Shown piece after piece: positions 46,107 through 56,849 of a stretch of DNA of 64,000 nt (within the stretch, counting starts at the first letter, position 1; each line of letters starts with the position of its first letter). A model generated the notes under the pieces. The model ran no database searches. It saw only the letters and a program-made list of their open reading frames with translations, and was not told the origin of the DNA. The translations under genes and the position numbers were made by a program. Source of the stretch: Petrachloros mirabilis ULC683 (GTDB lineage Bacteria > Cyanobacteriota > Cyanobacteriia > Thermosynechococcales > Thermosynechococcaceae); assembly GCF_009939295.1 (NCBI RefSeq), contig NZ_WVIC01000003.1, positions 62,001 through 126,000 of the forward strand, given 5' to 3'.

Positions 46107-47543
46107 ATGGCTAAGATACGAACTGAATATGTTTGTAATGCCTGTGGGGCAGAATCGCGGCAATATTTTGGCAAGTGCCCCAGTTGTCACGCCTGGAATT
46201 CCCTGGTGGAGCAGGTTGTCGCGCCTCCTGCCTCGGTCACGGATGGCACCCGTTTGGTGGCTCAGCGGTCTGCGGGTCGCAGGGGGCACTCATCTGTGCC
46301 CCAGGCTCAGGCGGCTCTCAGGCTGGCTCAGATTGAAGATACCCCTTATCCTCGGTTTGAGTCTGGCTTTGCTGAGTTGGATCGGGTGTTGGGCGGTGGT
46401 ATTGTGCCGGGGTCTTTGGTGCTGGTGGGCGGTGATCCGGGCATTGGCAAGTCAACGCTGCTGTTGCAAATGGTGAATCGGCTCAGTCAGCGGCGACGAG
46501 TCCTCTATGTGTGTGCCGAGGAGTCGGGTCAGCAGGTCAAATTGCGCGCCCACCGTCTGGGGATGGCCTCGGCAACGCAGCGGTTAGCTGAAGCTGAGGC
46601 TGAGGAATTGTATCTGCTGCCGGAAACCAATTTGGAGGTTGTTCTTCTGGAGCTGGAGTCGTTGCGTCCCACCGTGGCGGTGATTGATAGCATTCAGGCT
46701 ATGTATTTAGAGGCGCTAACCTCAGCTCCTGGTTCGGTGGCTCAGGTGCGCGAATGTACGGCGGCGCTGATGCGGGTGGCTAAGCGCGACCACATTACGC
46801 TGTTTATTGTGGGGCATGTGACTAAGGAGGGTGCGATCGCAGGCCCAAAAGTCCTGGAGCACCTCGTCGATACTGTCCTCTACTTTGAAGGCGATCGCTT
46901 TGCCAGCCATCGACTGCTGCGCTCGGTCAAAAACCGTTTTGGGGCCACCCACGAACTGGGAGTCTTTGAAATGGACAGCCAGGGACTGCGAGAAGTGGTG
47001 AATCCCTCTGCTTTGTTTCTGAGCGATCGCGACGAAGCCACCCCCGGCACCGCCACCATTGTCGCCTGTGAAGGTACCCGTCCCCTCCTGGTGGAACTTC
47101 AAGCCCTGGTCAGCCCCACCAGCTACCCGTCGCCCCGCCGCACCGCCACGGGTATTGAGTACAATCGTCTGCTGCAAATTCTGGCAGTGCTGGAAAAGCG
47201 CCTTGGCATTCCCCTTTCCAAGCTGGATGCCTACGTGGCCTCCTCCGGGGGCTTGAGTGTGGCTGAACCCGCTGCCGATCTGGGCATTGCCATTGCGGTT
47301 GCTGCCAGCTTCCGCGATCGCTGCGTCGATCCCCTCACCGTTCTGTTAGGGGAAGTAGGACTGGGGGGGCAAGTGCGAGCCGTCTCCCAACTAGAGCTAC
47401 GGCTGCGAGAAGCAGCCAAACTAGGCTTTCAGCGTGCCATCATTCCCAAAGGCCAGGATCTTCAGGTCGGTGGACTAGAGATGATTCCGGTGTCACGGGT
47501 CAGTGATGCTATTATTGCGGCTCTCCCCCAAGACCGACGCTAG
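46107..47543 (+). CDS. radA: DNA repair protein RadA
   Basis: A 478-residue recombination helicase-like ATPase related to RecA. The N-terminal zinc ribbon is CNACGAESRQYFGKCPSCH (about residues 10-28). Walker A is GDPGIGKSTLL, KNRFG is present in SVKNRFGATHELG, and a Lon-type C-terminal domain follows. Family length and residues are normal. It lies head to head with rpaB. Confidence 0.95.
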   Translation: MAKIRTEYVCNACGAESRQYFGKCPSCHAWNSLVEQVVAPPASVTDGTRLVAQRSAGRRGHSSVPQAQAALRLAQIEDTPYPRFESGFAELDRVLGGGIVPGSLVLVGGDPGIGKSTLLLQMVNRLSQRRRVLYVCAEESGQQVKLRAHRLGMASATQRLAEAEAEELYLLPETNLEVVLLELESLRPTVAVIDSIQAMYLEALTSAPGSVAQVRECTAALMRVAKRDHITLFIVGHVTKEGAIAGPKVLEHLVDTVLYFEGDRFASHRLLRSVKNRFGATHELGVFEMDSQGLREVVNPSALFLSDRDEATPGTATIVACEGTRPLLVELQALVSPTSYPSPRRTATGIEYNRLLQILAVLEKRLGIPLSKLDAYVASSGGLSVAEPAADLGIAIAVAASFRDRCVDPLTVLLGEVGLGGQVRAVSQLELRLREAAKLGFQRAIIPKGQDLQVGGLEMIPVSRVSDAIIAALPQDRR

Positions 47544-47646
47544 CAAGATCTGCGAGATCTAGCCCTATTAGGACTGGAGGCGAACATCGCGCACTGGCTT
47601 CCAATCAGCCCATTACAATATTAAAGAGCAACCCTGATCATCCCAG

Positions 47647-48048
47647 ATGAGCCGATGGATTAACCTGCTTGCCCTATTGCCCAACACCAGCCTAACGCTG
47701 CTGATCATTAGCATTGCTTTTTTTAGGTTTTACGATGAAACCGACTTCTTCCTCCTCGGACAACTTGCCAGCCCCCGCCTCTGGAGCAACCGACTCACCG
47801 TGGCAGCCCTCCTGGGGGCAGTGGTTAATCTCGGCGTTGAGTGGAACCGTCGAAATCGAGAAACAGACCGCCTGGCTCAAGCAGAACAACGAAAAGCTAA
47901 GGAAACAGAACGAGCGGCTCGCCGAACTCGAATCGAAGTTGAACGAGATCTTGCACTCTTAAATTTCTTGGCCGATCCCTCTGAGCAGAATCGTCATATT
48001 TTGGCTCAGGCGATCGCAGTCCTGTCCGAGTATCGAGACAGTCTGTAG
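47647..48048 (+). CDS. hypothetical membrane-anchored coiled-coil protein
   Basis: The 133-residue protein has an N-terminal hydrophobic segment (LTLLIISIAFFRF, 17-29), a second weak segment (RLTVAALLGAVVNLGV), and a charged coiled coil (ETDRLAQAEQRKAKETERAA). No family recognised. It lies between radA and the groEL gene on the same strand. Confidence 0.6.
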   Translation: MSRWINLLALLPNTSLTLLIISIAFFRFYDETDFFLLGQLASPRLWSNRLTVAALLGAVVNLGVEWNRRNRETDRLAQAEQRKAKETERAARRTRIEVERDLALLNFLADPSEQNRHILAQAIAVLSEYRDSL

Positions 48049-48144
48049 ACATCCGCCACTTGATTAGAATGGGGTTCGGTTATCTCGACAGCACCCCAAA
48101 GCAGAACTTTCCCATTCAGCCAGTACAATAAAATGGCTTTGGAT

Positions 48145-48171
48145 TTAGCACTCCCCTCAAGCGAGTGCTAA
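48145..48171 (+). promoter_or_regulatory. CIRCE heat-shock operator
   Basis: TTAGCACTC (48145-48153), nine bases, and GAGTGCTAA (48163-48171) match the CIRCE consensus exactly. It is 63 bases before groEL and is the site for the repressor HrcA, so the gene is derepressed on heat shock. Confidence 0.95.
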
Positions 48172-48228
48172 CTGCTGTGAATGACCAGCAACCCACAGCC
48201 AAACATTGCTCAGGACGCGCAGAGGTAG

Positions 48229-49896
<1,668 letters not shown>

Positions 49897-49948
49897 GCCT
49901 ATGTCCGCAGCCAAGTCTTGGGATGGTTCCTAAGATCGCTCGTGGTGT

Positions 49949-49979
49949 CAGCGCCTTGCTTAAAGCAGGGCGCTGTTTT
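49949..49979. terminator. terminator between groEL and cobU
   Basis: CAGCGCCTTGCT (49949-49960) pairs with AGCAGGGCGCTG (49964-49975, one mismatch region) around TAA, followed by TTTT. On the other strand an A-rich flank precedes it, so it could serve both convergent genes. Confidence 0.75.
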
Positions 49980-50547
49980 ATGGATCAATGATGGGGGGCA
50001 AAGGTGTTCCCAAGGTTTTGAGATTGAGGGCATAGCCAGCAGTGACAAGATAGACAGCATCTGCGATCGCACCCACCTGTCGCGTTAAAGTCCCCATGCG
50101 ATCTCTGAACCGTCGTCCCAACGGATAAGCTGGCACAACCCCCCATCCCGTTTCTTCTGCAACCAAGATGACCTGACAGGAAGTGATTTGTAGGCTGGCA
50201 AGCAAGCCATCCACTCGATGTTGCCAAATCAAGTCTGTTTCATCTAAGCAATTGGCTAACCAGGTGCCCAAGGCATCCACTAAAATGCAAGCCGTCGGGG
50301 CAGCCCGCGCAATAGCAGTTGCCAATTCCACCGGCACTTCCCAGGTCTCCCATGTGGGAGGACGACGTACCAAATGAGCCTCAATACGAGCCTGCCATTC
50401 TCGATCAGAAGATTGCACCAAAGCCGTGGCTATGTACAGGACAGATCGGCCAGATTGCAACGCCAATGCCTCTGCCCACTCACTCTTACCTGAGCGAGCT
50501 GGCCCGGTAACGACTATCAACCGAGAAGTTTGATCATCCAACACCAT
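49978..50547 (-). CDS. cobU: bifunctional adenosylcobinamide kinase/guanylyltransferase
   Basis: The enzyme phosphorylates and then guanylates adenosylcobinamide in the late steps of cobalamin synthesis. About 189 residues from ATG 50547 (MVLDDQTSRLIVVTGPARSG); the P-loop is GPARSGKSEWAE. The RIEAHLVRRPPTWETWEVP segment has the His that takes the guanylyl group, and VLVDALGTWLANCL (ILVDALGTWLANCL) is Walker B-like. A start at 50619 is possible but adds hydrophobic text of no family type. Confidence 0.9.
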   Translation of the reverse strand: MVLDDQTSRLIVVTGPARSGKSEWAEALALQSGRSVLYIATALVQSSDREWQARIEAHLVRRPPTWETWEVPVELATAIARAAPTACILVDALGTWLANCLDETDLIWQHRVDGLLASLQITSCQVILVAEETGWGVVPAYPLGRRFRDRMGTLTRQVGAIADAVYLVTAGYALNLKTLGTPLPPIIDP

Positions 50548-50631
50548 ATACAAACTTGTCCTTTTACGCAGCAGCGACACCTCTAAACGCACTAGGATGA
50601 TAATAGTGACCCCGTTCAAATTTCTGCTGTT

Positions 50632-51501
50632 GTGTATAAAAAATCAAATCGCTGGATCATCATCATCTTTTTAGGGCTTTCCGTGGTGGCATTTTTGGGG
50701 CTTTCCCTGGTGCCTCTGTTTGGGGCGCTGCTCAGCAACTCCAACCCTTCCACCCCCAATGAGATCGCCAGCGACAGTGCGCCAGAGTCGCCCTATAAAC
50801 AAATTCAAGACGAAGCTAAAGGATACGAACTGGTATTGGAGCGAGAGCCGGAAAATCCTACGGCACTGCGAGGGTTAGTTGAAGCTCGCCTTCAATTAAT
50901 TAGCGTAGGTCTCAGCGATGTTCAAGAGCTGCTCGACCCCTTGGATAAACTGGCTAGGCTTAACCCCCAACAAACCCAGTACACCGTGTTACTAGCTCAG
51001 GTACAGCAACAAGCAGGTGACCCTGAGGCTGCCGCCACATCCTATCGCAACATTTTGGCCACCCAACCTGGAAACCTGGAAGCCCTTCAAGGGTATGTGG
51101 CGCTCCTACTGCAACAACAGCGCCCCACCTATGCCATTGAAGTCCTCCAAAGTACGATTGAAACCGCACCTCAAGCCAATCAACTGCAACCCGGTAGCGT
51201 GAATGTCCCAGCCATTCAACTACTGAAAGGTCAAGTCTATGTAGCACAACAAGACTATGCTCAAGCCCTAGAGCTCTATGATCGTCTGATCGCTGAAAAT
51301 CCTCAGGATTTTCGACCCGTGTATGCCAAAGCCGTTGTTCTTAAAGAGCAAGGCCAATCTGACCAGGCTCAAGCCCTGTTTAGCCAAGCCGTGGCACTAG
51401 CACCCGCTCAGTACAAAGATCAGATTCAAGCGACTGCCCAGCAATCTGCCCCCGCGACACCGCCACCAGCTACCCCCAGTACAGAAGAAGGGCCTGAGTA
51501 A
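50632..51501 (+). CDS. TPR protein with N-terminal membrane anchor
   Basis: The product has 289 residues and starts with a GTG. A single membrane helix (WIIIIFLGLSVVAFLGLSLV, 8-27) is followed by tetratricopeptide-like repeats (about 65-270), and a Pro/Thr-rich tail. Such proteins in cyanobacteria act as assembly factors for thylakoid complexes or as general scaffolds; which, if any, is not visible here. It lies 84 bases from the divergent cobU. Confidence 0.8.
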   Translation: MYKKSNRWIIIIFLGLSVVAFLGLSLVPLFGALLSNSNPSTPNEIASDSAPESPYKQIQDEAKGYELVLEREPENPTALRGLVEARLQLISVGLSDVQELLDPLDKLARLNPQQTQYTVLLAQVQQQAGDPEAAATSYRNILATQPGNLEALQGYVALLLQQQRPTYAIEVLQSTIETAPQANQLQPGSVNVPAIQLLKGQVYVAQQDYAQALELYDRLIAENPQDFRPVYAKAVVLKEQGQSDQAQALFSQAVALAPAQYKDQIQATAQQSAPATPPPATPSTEEGPE

Positions 51502-51505
51502 CGTT

Positions 51506-51841
51506 TCAAACCGCACTCACAGCAAAGGAGTTGCCACAACCGCAGGTTTGCACCGCATTGGGATTGTGAAATCGAAATCCACCCCCCATCAAATCTTCGC
51601 TGTAATCTAGCAGCAAACCATCGATAGTAGGGAAACTCTGGGCATCAACAGCGACTTGCAAATCTTCACAGATGAAGACTCGATCCTGCGGTTGGGCAAT
51701 GGGCTCAAATTTGAGTGTGTACAGCAGGCCAGCACAACCACTAGCGCTCACAGTAATACGAAGCACCCCAGAAGCAGCCCCGAGGTGCTTGATTCGCAGA
51801 CGTTTCACTTCTCCAATCGCAGCAGGGCTCAGTTGGATCAT
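51506..51841 (-). CDS. IscA/SufA-type Fe-S cluster carrier
   Basis: A 111-residue A-type carrier that moves [2Fe-2S] or [4Fe-4S] clusters to target proteins. The Cys triad is seen: GCAGLLY (Cys near 36) and TCGCGNSF (two Cys near 100). FEPIAQPQDRVF and the LLLDYSEDLMGGGFRFHNPN stretch are family-typical. It is the first of two minus-strand genes with a cupin gene. Confidence 0.9.
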   Translation of the reverse strand: MIQLSPAAIGEVKRLRIKHLGAASGVLRITVSASGCAGLLYTLKFEPIAQPQDRVFICEDLQVAVDAQSFPTIDGLLLDYSEDLMGGGFRFHNPNAVQTCGCGNSFAVSAV

Positions 51842-51868
51842 GAGGGTTCAGGTCTTGGACTGCAAAGA

Positions 51869-52270
51869 CTAGCGCGCATAATCATCATCGAAGCGCACAA
51901 TATCATCTTCGCCCAAATACTCGCCATTTTGAACTTCAATCAAAACAAGGGGCACCTTACCAGGATTTTCAAGGCGGTGCGAGGTAAAGCGCGGGACGTA
52001 GGTTGACTCGTTAGGACTCAGCATGATTTCTTCATCCCCTCGGACGACCCGCGCAATCCCCGATATTACAATCCAGTGTTCACTGCGATGGTGATGCATT
52101 TGCAGGCTGAGTCGATGACCCACCTTCACTTCAATGCGTTTAATTTTATAGCCTTTACCTTCTTCCAAAATCGTGAAGGATCCCCATGGACGCAGCTCTG
52201 TCGCGGCAACACTATGGGGGGCGGCTTCCAACAAGGCCGAAGAAACTTTCATATTTTCTGCTTGAGCCAC
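51869..52270 (-). CDS. cupin, mannose-6-phosphate isomerase type II C-terminal-like
   Basis: The 133-residue beta-barrel protein has RPWGSFTILEEGKGYKIKRI, LSLQMHHHRSEHWIVISGIA and the second motif YVPRFTSHRLENPG, the metal-binding His/Glu pattern of phosphomannose isomerase/GDP-mannose pyrophosphorylase cupins. It lacks the nucleotidyltransferase domain, so it may act as isomerase alone. GDP-mannose is the precursor of the fucose pathway of the fcl gene, but the genes are 8 kb apart. It lies 27 bases upstream of the IscA-type gene on the same strand. Confidence 0.85.
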   Translation of the reverse strand: MAQAENMKVSSALLEAAPHSVAATELRPWGSFTILEEGKGYKIKRIEVKVGHRLSLQMHHHRSEHWIVISGIARVVRGDEEIMLSPNESTYVPRFTSHRLENPGKVPLVLIEVQNGEYLGEDDIVRFDDDYAR

Positions 52271-52458
52271 AGCGTATCTTAACCTCTAGCTGAAATTAGG
52301 TTTGAAATGATGTGTAGACGAATACAAGTCAACCAGTACCTGTCATCTGAGCCATCAGTATAGCCAGAACAACCCTAAAGTGACACCCACTAAAGCACAA
52401 ATTTAATCTTTGGAAATAAGGTTAGAGTAGAGTTAGCCTTTAAGTCTTGTGTAGCGTC

Positions 52459-53250
52459 ATGATTGCCAGTACCACCCAGCCGGTCGTCACCTGGGAAAAG
52501 CTTCCTGACGATTTTGTTTTACCCGATGACCCAGTGGACAACATTCTTCAACCCACCCTGGCTGCCGCACTCACGGAAAGCCTGGTACTGGCGGGCAAAT
52601 TACCGGAAACAGCACTGACCTCCACGAACTACGGTATTTGTGCCACGGTCGATGGCAAGATGGTGGTCAAGGCACCCGATTGGGCTTACATTCCATCCAT
52701 TCGAGTGCCTCGGCTTGAAGTCCATCGCAGCTATACTCCCAAGCTGCAAGGCGATCTGCCCCTGATTGTGATGGAGTTTCTCTCAGACAAAGATGGGAGT
52801 GAATATTCCATTAAACCCACTTATCCACCTGGTAAATGGTTTTTCTATGAGCGCGTGCTACAAGTTCCTTACTACGCAATCTTTGATCTGGCAACGGGTA
52901 GTCTGGAGCTATATAAACTTGAGGCTTCTGAGCAATATCAACTTCTGTCTCCCGATGCCCAGCACCGATATTGGCTGCCCGAAATGAATTTAGCTCTTGG
53001 GATCTGGTCTGGGTTGCGTGAACATCGCCCTGGCTCTTGGCTGCGCTGGTGGGATGCATCGGGTAGCCTACTTCCGTGGGGTATTGAGAAGGTTGAGCAG
53101 GAACGCCAGCGGGCTGAACAGGAGCACCAGCGGGCTGAGCAGGAACGCCAGCGGGCTGAACAGGAGCACCAGCGGGCTGAACAGGAACGCCAGCGGGCTG
53201 AGCGCTTGGTAGCTCAGCTCCGAGCAGCTGGATTGGATCTAGATCAGTAA
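52459..53250 (+). CDS. Uma2 family protein with heptad-repeat tail
   Basis: About 263 residues from ATG 52459. The Uma2 nuclease-like domain occupies 1-190 (VRVPRLEVHRSYTP-type text as SIRVPRLEVHRSYTPKLQGD, with LIVMEFLSDKDGSEYS). It is followed by five tandem heptads QE(R/H)QRAE (about residues 214-248) and a short end LVAQLRAAGLDLDQ. The tail should form a coiled coil and make dimers or oligomers. The number of repeats is likely to vary by slippage. It lies 11 bases before the ClC gene. Confidence 0.85.
   Translation: MIASTTQPVVTWEKLPDDFVLPDDPVDNILQPTLAAALTESLVLAGKLPETALTSTNYGICATVDGKMVVKAPDWAYIPSIRVPRLEVHRSYTPKLQGDLPLIVMEFLSDKDGSEYSIKPTYPPGKWFFYERVLQVPYYAIFDLATGSLELYKLEASEQYQLLSPDAQHRYWLPEMNLALGIWSGLREHRPGSWLRWWDASGSLLPWGIEKVEQERQRAEQEHQRAEQERQRAEQEHQRAEQERQRAERLVAQLRAAGLDLDQ
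53098..53202 (+). repeat. 21-base tandem repeat, five copies, inside a Uma2 gene
   Basis: Five units of the form CAGGARCRCCAGCGGGCTGAR alternate between the variants QERQRAE and QEHQRAE. Alternate copies are nearly identical in DNA, so recent duplication of a 42-base pair unit is likely. Confidence 0.9.
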
Positions 53251-53261
53251 TTTCAGTTGCA

Positions 53262-55898
53262 ATGCAATATCTTGACCTGTTGCAGCGCCTTCGCTATTTG
53301 CTTCAGCCCAAGCGGGTTGCTATTGCTGAGGCTTGCCTGATTGGGCTGATTTCGGGTTTGGCCGCTGTGATTTTGCAGCAGGGTATTGGGTTGCTGGGAA
53401 GCTGGCGACTTCAGGCGGCGGCGCAGTTTCCGGCTGCGATGGCCTATGGCCGGTCGGAGACCATCGCACTTCCCCTCATCGGTCTTCTGGGGGGTCTCAT
53501 TGCCGGAACATTGGTGCAGCGCTTTGGCATGGAAACCTCTGGCAGCGGCATCCCTCAGGTCAAAGCCGCCCTAGCACAGTTCCCCGTAGCGCTGAATGGT
53601 CGAGTTGCCTTCGTGAAGCTACTGGCTAGCCTCACCGCCATTGGAGCCGGACTCAGTCTCGGACGACAAGGCCCCACCGTTCAAATTGGGGCGGCACTGG
53701 CTGCCCAGTTGAGTTATTGGGTGCCCACCGTCCCGGAACACCGCCGTCAAATGATTGCCGCCGGAGCTGGGGCGGGGCTAGCGGCTGGCTTTAACGCCCC
53801 CATTGCCGGGGTGTTGTTTGTTGCCGAAGAACTACTCCATGACTTGTCTAGCCTCACCCTGGGCACCGCCATTGTCGCCTGCTTTATTGGTGCGGTTGTG
53901 GCGCGGGTTTTAGGAGGACAGTCTTTATCCTTAAGCTTAGAACAAGTCGCATCTCAGGCCGACTTTACCGTTGTAGACATTCCCTTCCTGTTGTTTTTAG
54001 GTGCTTTGGCAGGGCTGCTGGGCGCGCTTTTTAACAGCGGCATCCTGTCTGGGCAAGTGATGAAGCGCCGTTTCTTTCGGGTGGGACTGCCGCTACAAGT
54101 GGGGCTAGCAGGGGCACTCAGCGGCCTTATCGTCGGTCTATTGCCCGGTGGCTTTCAAAACTATGCTGGGATGCGCGAACTCCTGAGTACCGGAGCCTTG
54201 GGCTGGCAAACCTCGGCCATTGCCTTTGCGCTGCAATTTGGCCTCACCATTCTAGCTTTTAGTTCCGGGGCACCGGGAGGGTTATTTGCCCCCAGTTTGC
54301 TCATGGGGGCAGCCCTGGGAAATGTGGTCGGGGGGATGCAAGCCATAGTTCTAGACACCGGTGACCCCACTACCTATGCTCTGGTGGGCATGGGTGCCTT
54401 CTTTGGGGCCGTTAGCCGTGTCCCCTTCACGGGCATCGTGATCATCTTTGAGATGACCACTGATTTTAATCTGGTGTTGCCCTTGATGATCTGCTCTATC
54501 GTCGCTTACTGGGTGGCCGAGCGCGTCAAACCTGGCTCTATCTATGATTTGCTGCTCCGTGCCCAAGGCATTGATTTGCAGGCCGAGCCCAACGCCGCAC
54601 AAGGTCCCTTAACCAGTCTGACTGCGGCAGACATTATGGAGCGACGGGTCGAAACCCTCACCAGCGAAATTCCCATGAGCCAGGTGGCACAGGCGTTTGC
54701 ACGCTCTCAACATCGAGGATTTCCCATTTTGGCCCAGGGGCACCTCGTCGGCATTGTCACCCAGTCTGATCTGACGAAAGCTCAGCAGCGCCAGCTCAGT
54801 GATCAAACTCCGGTACGGGAGATGATGACCCCCAGCCCGGTCACGGTCAACCCCCATGCCTTGCTATCTGAGGTGTTGTATTTACTGGATCGCTACAAGA
54901 TTAGCCGTCTACCGGTCATGGAAGGCCGCAAAATGGTCGGGGTGATTACCCGAGCAGACATCATTCGAGCCGAAACGGTGCAATTGAGCGGGAAACAGTC
55001 TTTTTTGAAGCCCGCTTCGCCCCCATCCTACGTTGTTTTTCAAACCCGCGCCCCAGCAGTTGCCGAGAGGCGGATGCTGATTGCTTTGGGCAACCCCAAT
55101 ACAGCAGAAACCCTAATGAGATTGGCCGTGGCGCTGACCCAAGATCGCAGCTACGAATTGGAATGTCTTCAAGTGATTGAAATTTCCCGCAACCGTATCC
55201 CCTCAGAAACGGCGGTGCGTACTGAAAAAGGCCGTCATTTGCTCCAGCGATCGTTCCGTTATGGAAAGCGACAGCAGATCCCCGTGCATACCCAAATCCG
55301 CGTTGCCCATGATGTGGGGCAGACCATTCTAGAAGTAGAAAAAGAACGCCATATCGATCTGATTTTGATGGGCTGGCAGGGGCGAGCCACACCCCATGGC
55401 TGGATTCTGGGCGACACGACGGAAACCGTCACTCGCCAAGCGGCCAGTGATGTGATTTTTGTGAAATCTTCAGCGGCTTTTTCCTCGGGTCGAGCCGAAC
55501 GCTGGTTGATCCCGGTCTCAGGTGGGCCAAATATTCAGCAGGCTTTGCAATTCTTGCCTGCACTCCTGACCCTGGGACAGCAGCCGGATATTTACCTCTG
55601 TCAGGTGGTGACGCCCCAACATCCCCAGCCCAATTTTTCGGTTTTGGAAGCCTATACCGAGCGGTTGCAAGCCCAATTTCCAGGACAGGTGCGGATTATT
55701 CCTTTGGTGCACAGCGATGTGGCAGCAGCCATTGTGGAATTGGCGGCGACCAAAGACATTGATGTGATTATGTTAGGAGCCAGTCGGGAAGGGCTACTCC
55801 ATCAAGTGCTGCACGGCAATATTCCCACCGTGATTGCGCAGGCGAGTTCCTGTGCGGTGCTTTTGGTGCGTGCCCACAGTACGGCTGAGCTCTCTTGA
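53262..55898 (+). CDS. ClC-type chloride channel/transporter with CBS and USP domains
   Basis: The protein has 878 residues. The ClC membrane domain (about 1-440) has GSGIPQVKAAL, LGRQGPTVQIGAALA, FVAEELLHDL and GAPGGLFAPSLLMG. Two CBS domains (about 452-575, from ADIMERRVETL) bind nucleotides, and two UspA-like domains (600-725 and 740-878) follow. The gating position normally Glu in GREGP is Gln here, so coupling to protons may be altered. A large, fused architecture, seen in cyanobacteria. Confidence 0.9.
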   Translation: MQYLDLLQRLRYLLQPKRVAIAEACLIGLISGLAAVILQQGIGLLGSWRLQAAAQFPAAMAYGRSETIALPLIGLLGGLIAGTLVQRFGMETSGSGIPQVKAALAQFPVALNGRVAFVKLLASLTAIGAGLSLGRQGPTVQIGAALAAQLSYWVPTVPEHRRQMIAAGAGAGLAAGFNAPIAGVLFVAEELLHDLSSLTLGTAIVACFIGAVVARVLGGQSLSLSLEQVASQADFTVVDIPFLLFLGALAGLLGALFNSGILSGQVMKRRFFRVGLPLQVGLAGALSGLIVGLLPGGFQNYAGMRELLSTGALGWQTSAIAFALQFGLTILAFSSGAPGGLFAPSLLMGAALGNVVGGMQAIVLDTGDPTTYALVGMGAFFGAVSRVPFTGIVIIFEMTTDFNLVLPLMICSIVAYWVAERVKPGSIYDLLLRAQGIDLQAEPNAAQGPLTSLTAADIMERRVETLTSEIPMSQVAQAFARSQHRGFPILAQGHLVGIVTQSDLTKAQQRQLSDQTPVREMMTPSPVTVNPHALLSEVLYLLDRYKISRLPVMEGRKMVGVITRADIIRAETVQLSGKQSFLKPASPPSYVVFQTRAPAVAERRMLIALGNPNTAETLMRLAVALTQDRSYELECLQVIEISRNRIPSETAVRTEKGRHLLQRSFRYGKRQQIPVHTQIRVAHDVGQTILEVEKERHIDLILMGWQGRATPHGWILGDTTETVTRQAASDVIFVKSSAAFSSGRAERWLIPVSGGPNIQQALQFLPALLTLGQQPDIYLCQVVTPQHPQPNFSVLEAYTERLQAQFPGQVRIIPLVHSDVAAAIVELAATKDIDVIMLGASREGLLHQVLHGNIPTVIAQASSCAVLLVRAHSTAELS

Positions 55899-55985
55899 CA
55901 TAAATTTACGCTGAGTACCGTGGAAGGAAATCAGTTACATCAAGTCGCGCAAATTTTGAAACAACTGGCTAGTGGATAATTTGGG

Positions 55986-56849
55986 TTAACTCTTTTTTGG
56001 CTTTTGCTTTTTTTGTTTACTATTCATAACGTGAGTTCGACAGCTCTCGTCTGCCCTCACCCCAACCCCTCTCCCAATGTTGGGAGAGGGGCTAAAACCT
56101 TGAATTTGTGCTCTGTTCCCCCTCTCCCAATGTTGGGAGAGGGGGCTAGGGGGTGAGGGCGGATAAGTCCTCGAACTCACGTTATTCATAGGCTTATGGG
56201 TTACGGGTTCCTGTTTTGTTTCCAATCGTCTGACCCACCACAGCACTACAAAGGCAATAGTTGTCATGATCAGCACCATGACGTTGGCCAGTCCGTAACG
56301 CTGCATTTGCACAGCATCGTAGATCGCTAGAGGTAGGGTTTGGGTGCGTCCCGGAATACTGCCTGCCACCATCAGCGTGGCTCCAAATTCTCCTAGTCCG
56401 CGAGCTACACTGAGTCCAAACCCAGCTAAAATGCCACGATAGGCTGTGGGAATGGTAATGCGCCACAGCACTTCCCCCTCTGTAGACCCCAGGGTGCGGG
56501 CGGCGGCTTCTAGTTCTGGGTTGACATTTGCGATCGCAGCTCTAGTGGATTCCACCATGAGAGGCAAAGCTACCACCGTAGAAGCGATTGCCCCGGCTTG
56601 CCAAGTAAAGAGCAAGTCAATCCCCAACCATTCCTTGATTGGGCTACCCCGCCCTAGTGCTAGGAGTAGGACATAGCCCACGACACTGGGGGGTAAGACA
56701 AGGGGCAAGTTGAGCAGGGTCGAAACAAAAATCTGTCCCGGAAATTGCGTCCTGGCCAAAAAGATCCCCAGGCTCAGACCCAATATTAGAATCGACAGAC
56801 TGGCAACCAAGGTAACCTGGAGGGACAAAATTGAGGGTTGCCAAATCAT
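55986..56849 (-). CDS. modB: molybdate ABC transporter permease ModB, C-terminus extended by a MITE
   Basis: The permease has 287 residues. The family core is residues 1-215: LSILILGLSLGIFLARTQFP, PLVLPPSVVGYVLLLALG, and the coupling-loop text ELEAAARTLGSTEGEVLWRI. The last 72 residues include 54 residues encoded by a 154-base inverted-repeat element plus its 8-base duplication, inserted in frame, followed by SKQKKQKPKKS. The start overlaps modA by four bases. The transport ATPase gene modC is not in this window. Confidence 0.88.
   Translation of the reverse strand: MIWQPSILSLQVTLVASLSILILGLSLGIFLARTQFPGQIFVSTLLNLPLVLPPSVVGYVLLLALGRGSPIKEWLGIDLLFTWQAGAIASTVVALPLMVESTRAAIANVNPELEAAARTLGSTEGEVLWRITIPTAYRGILAGFGLSVARGLGEFGATLMVAGSIPGRTQTLPLAIYDAVQMQRYGLANVMVLIMTTIAFVVLWWVRRLETKQEPVTHKPMNNVSSRTYPPSPPSPLSQHWERGNRAQIQGFSPSPNIGRGVGVRADESCRTHVMNSKQKKQKPKKS
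56029..56182. mobile_element. MITE inserted in frame in modB, with 8-bp target duplication
   Basis: The terminal inverted repeats ACGTGAGTTCGA (56029-56040) and TCGAACTCACGT (56171-56182) are perfect. The target duplications TATTCATA lie at 56021-56028 and 56183-56190. Inside are two copies of CTCTCCCAATGTTGGGAGAG palindromes. No transposase. The insertion adds 162 bases, 54 codons, and keeps the modB frame. Confidence 0.9.
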
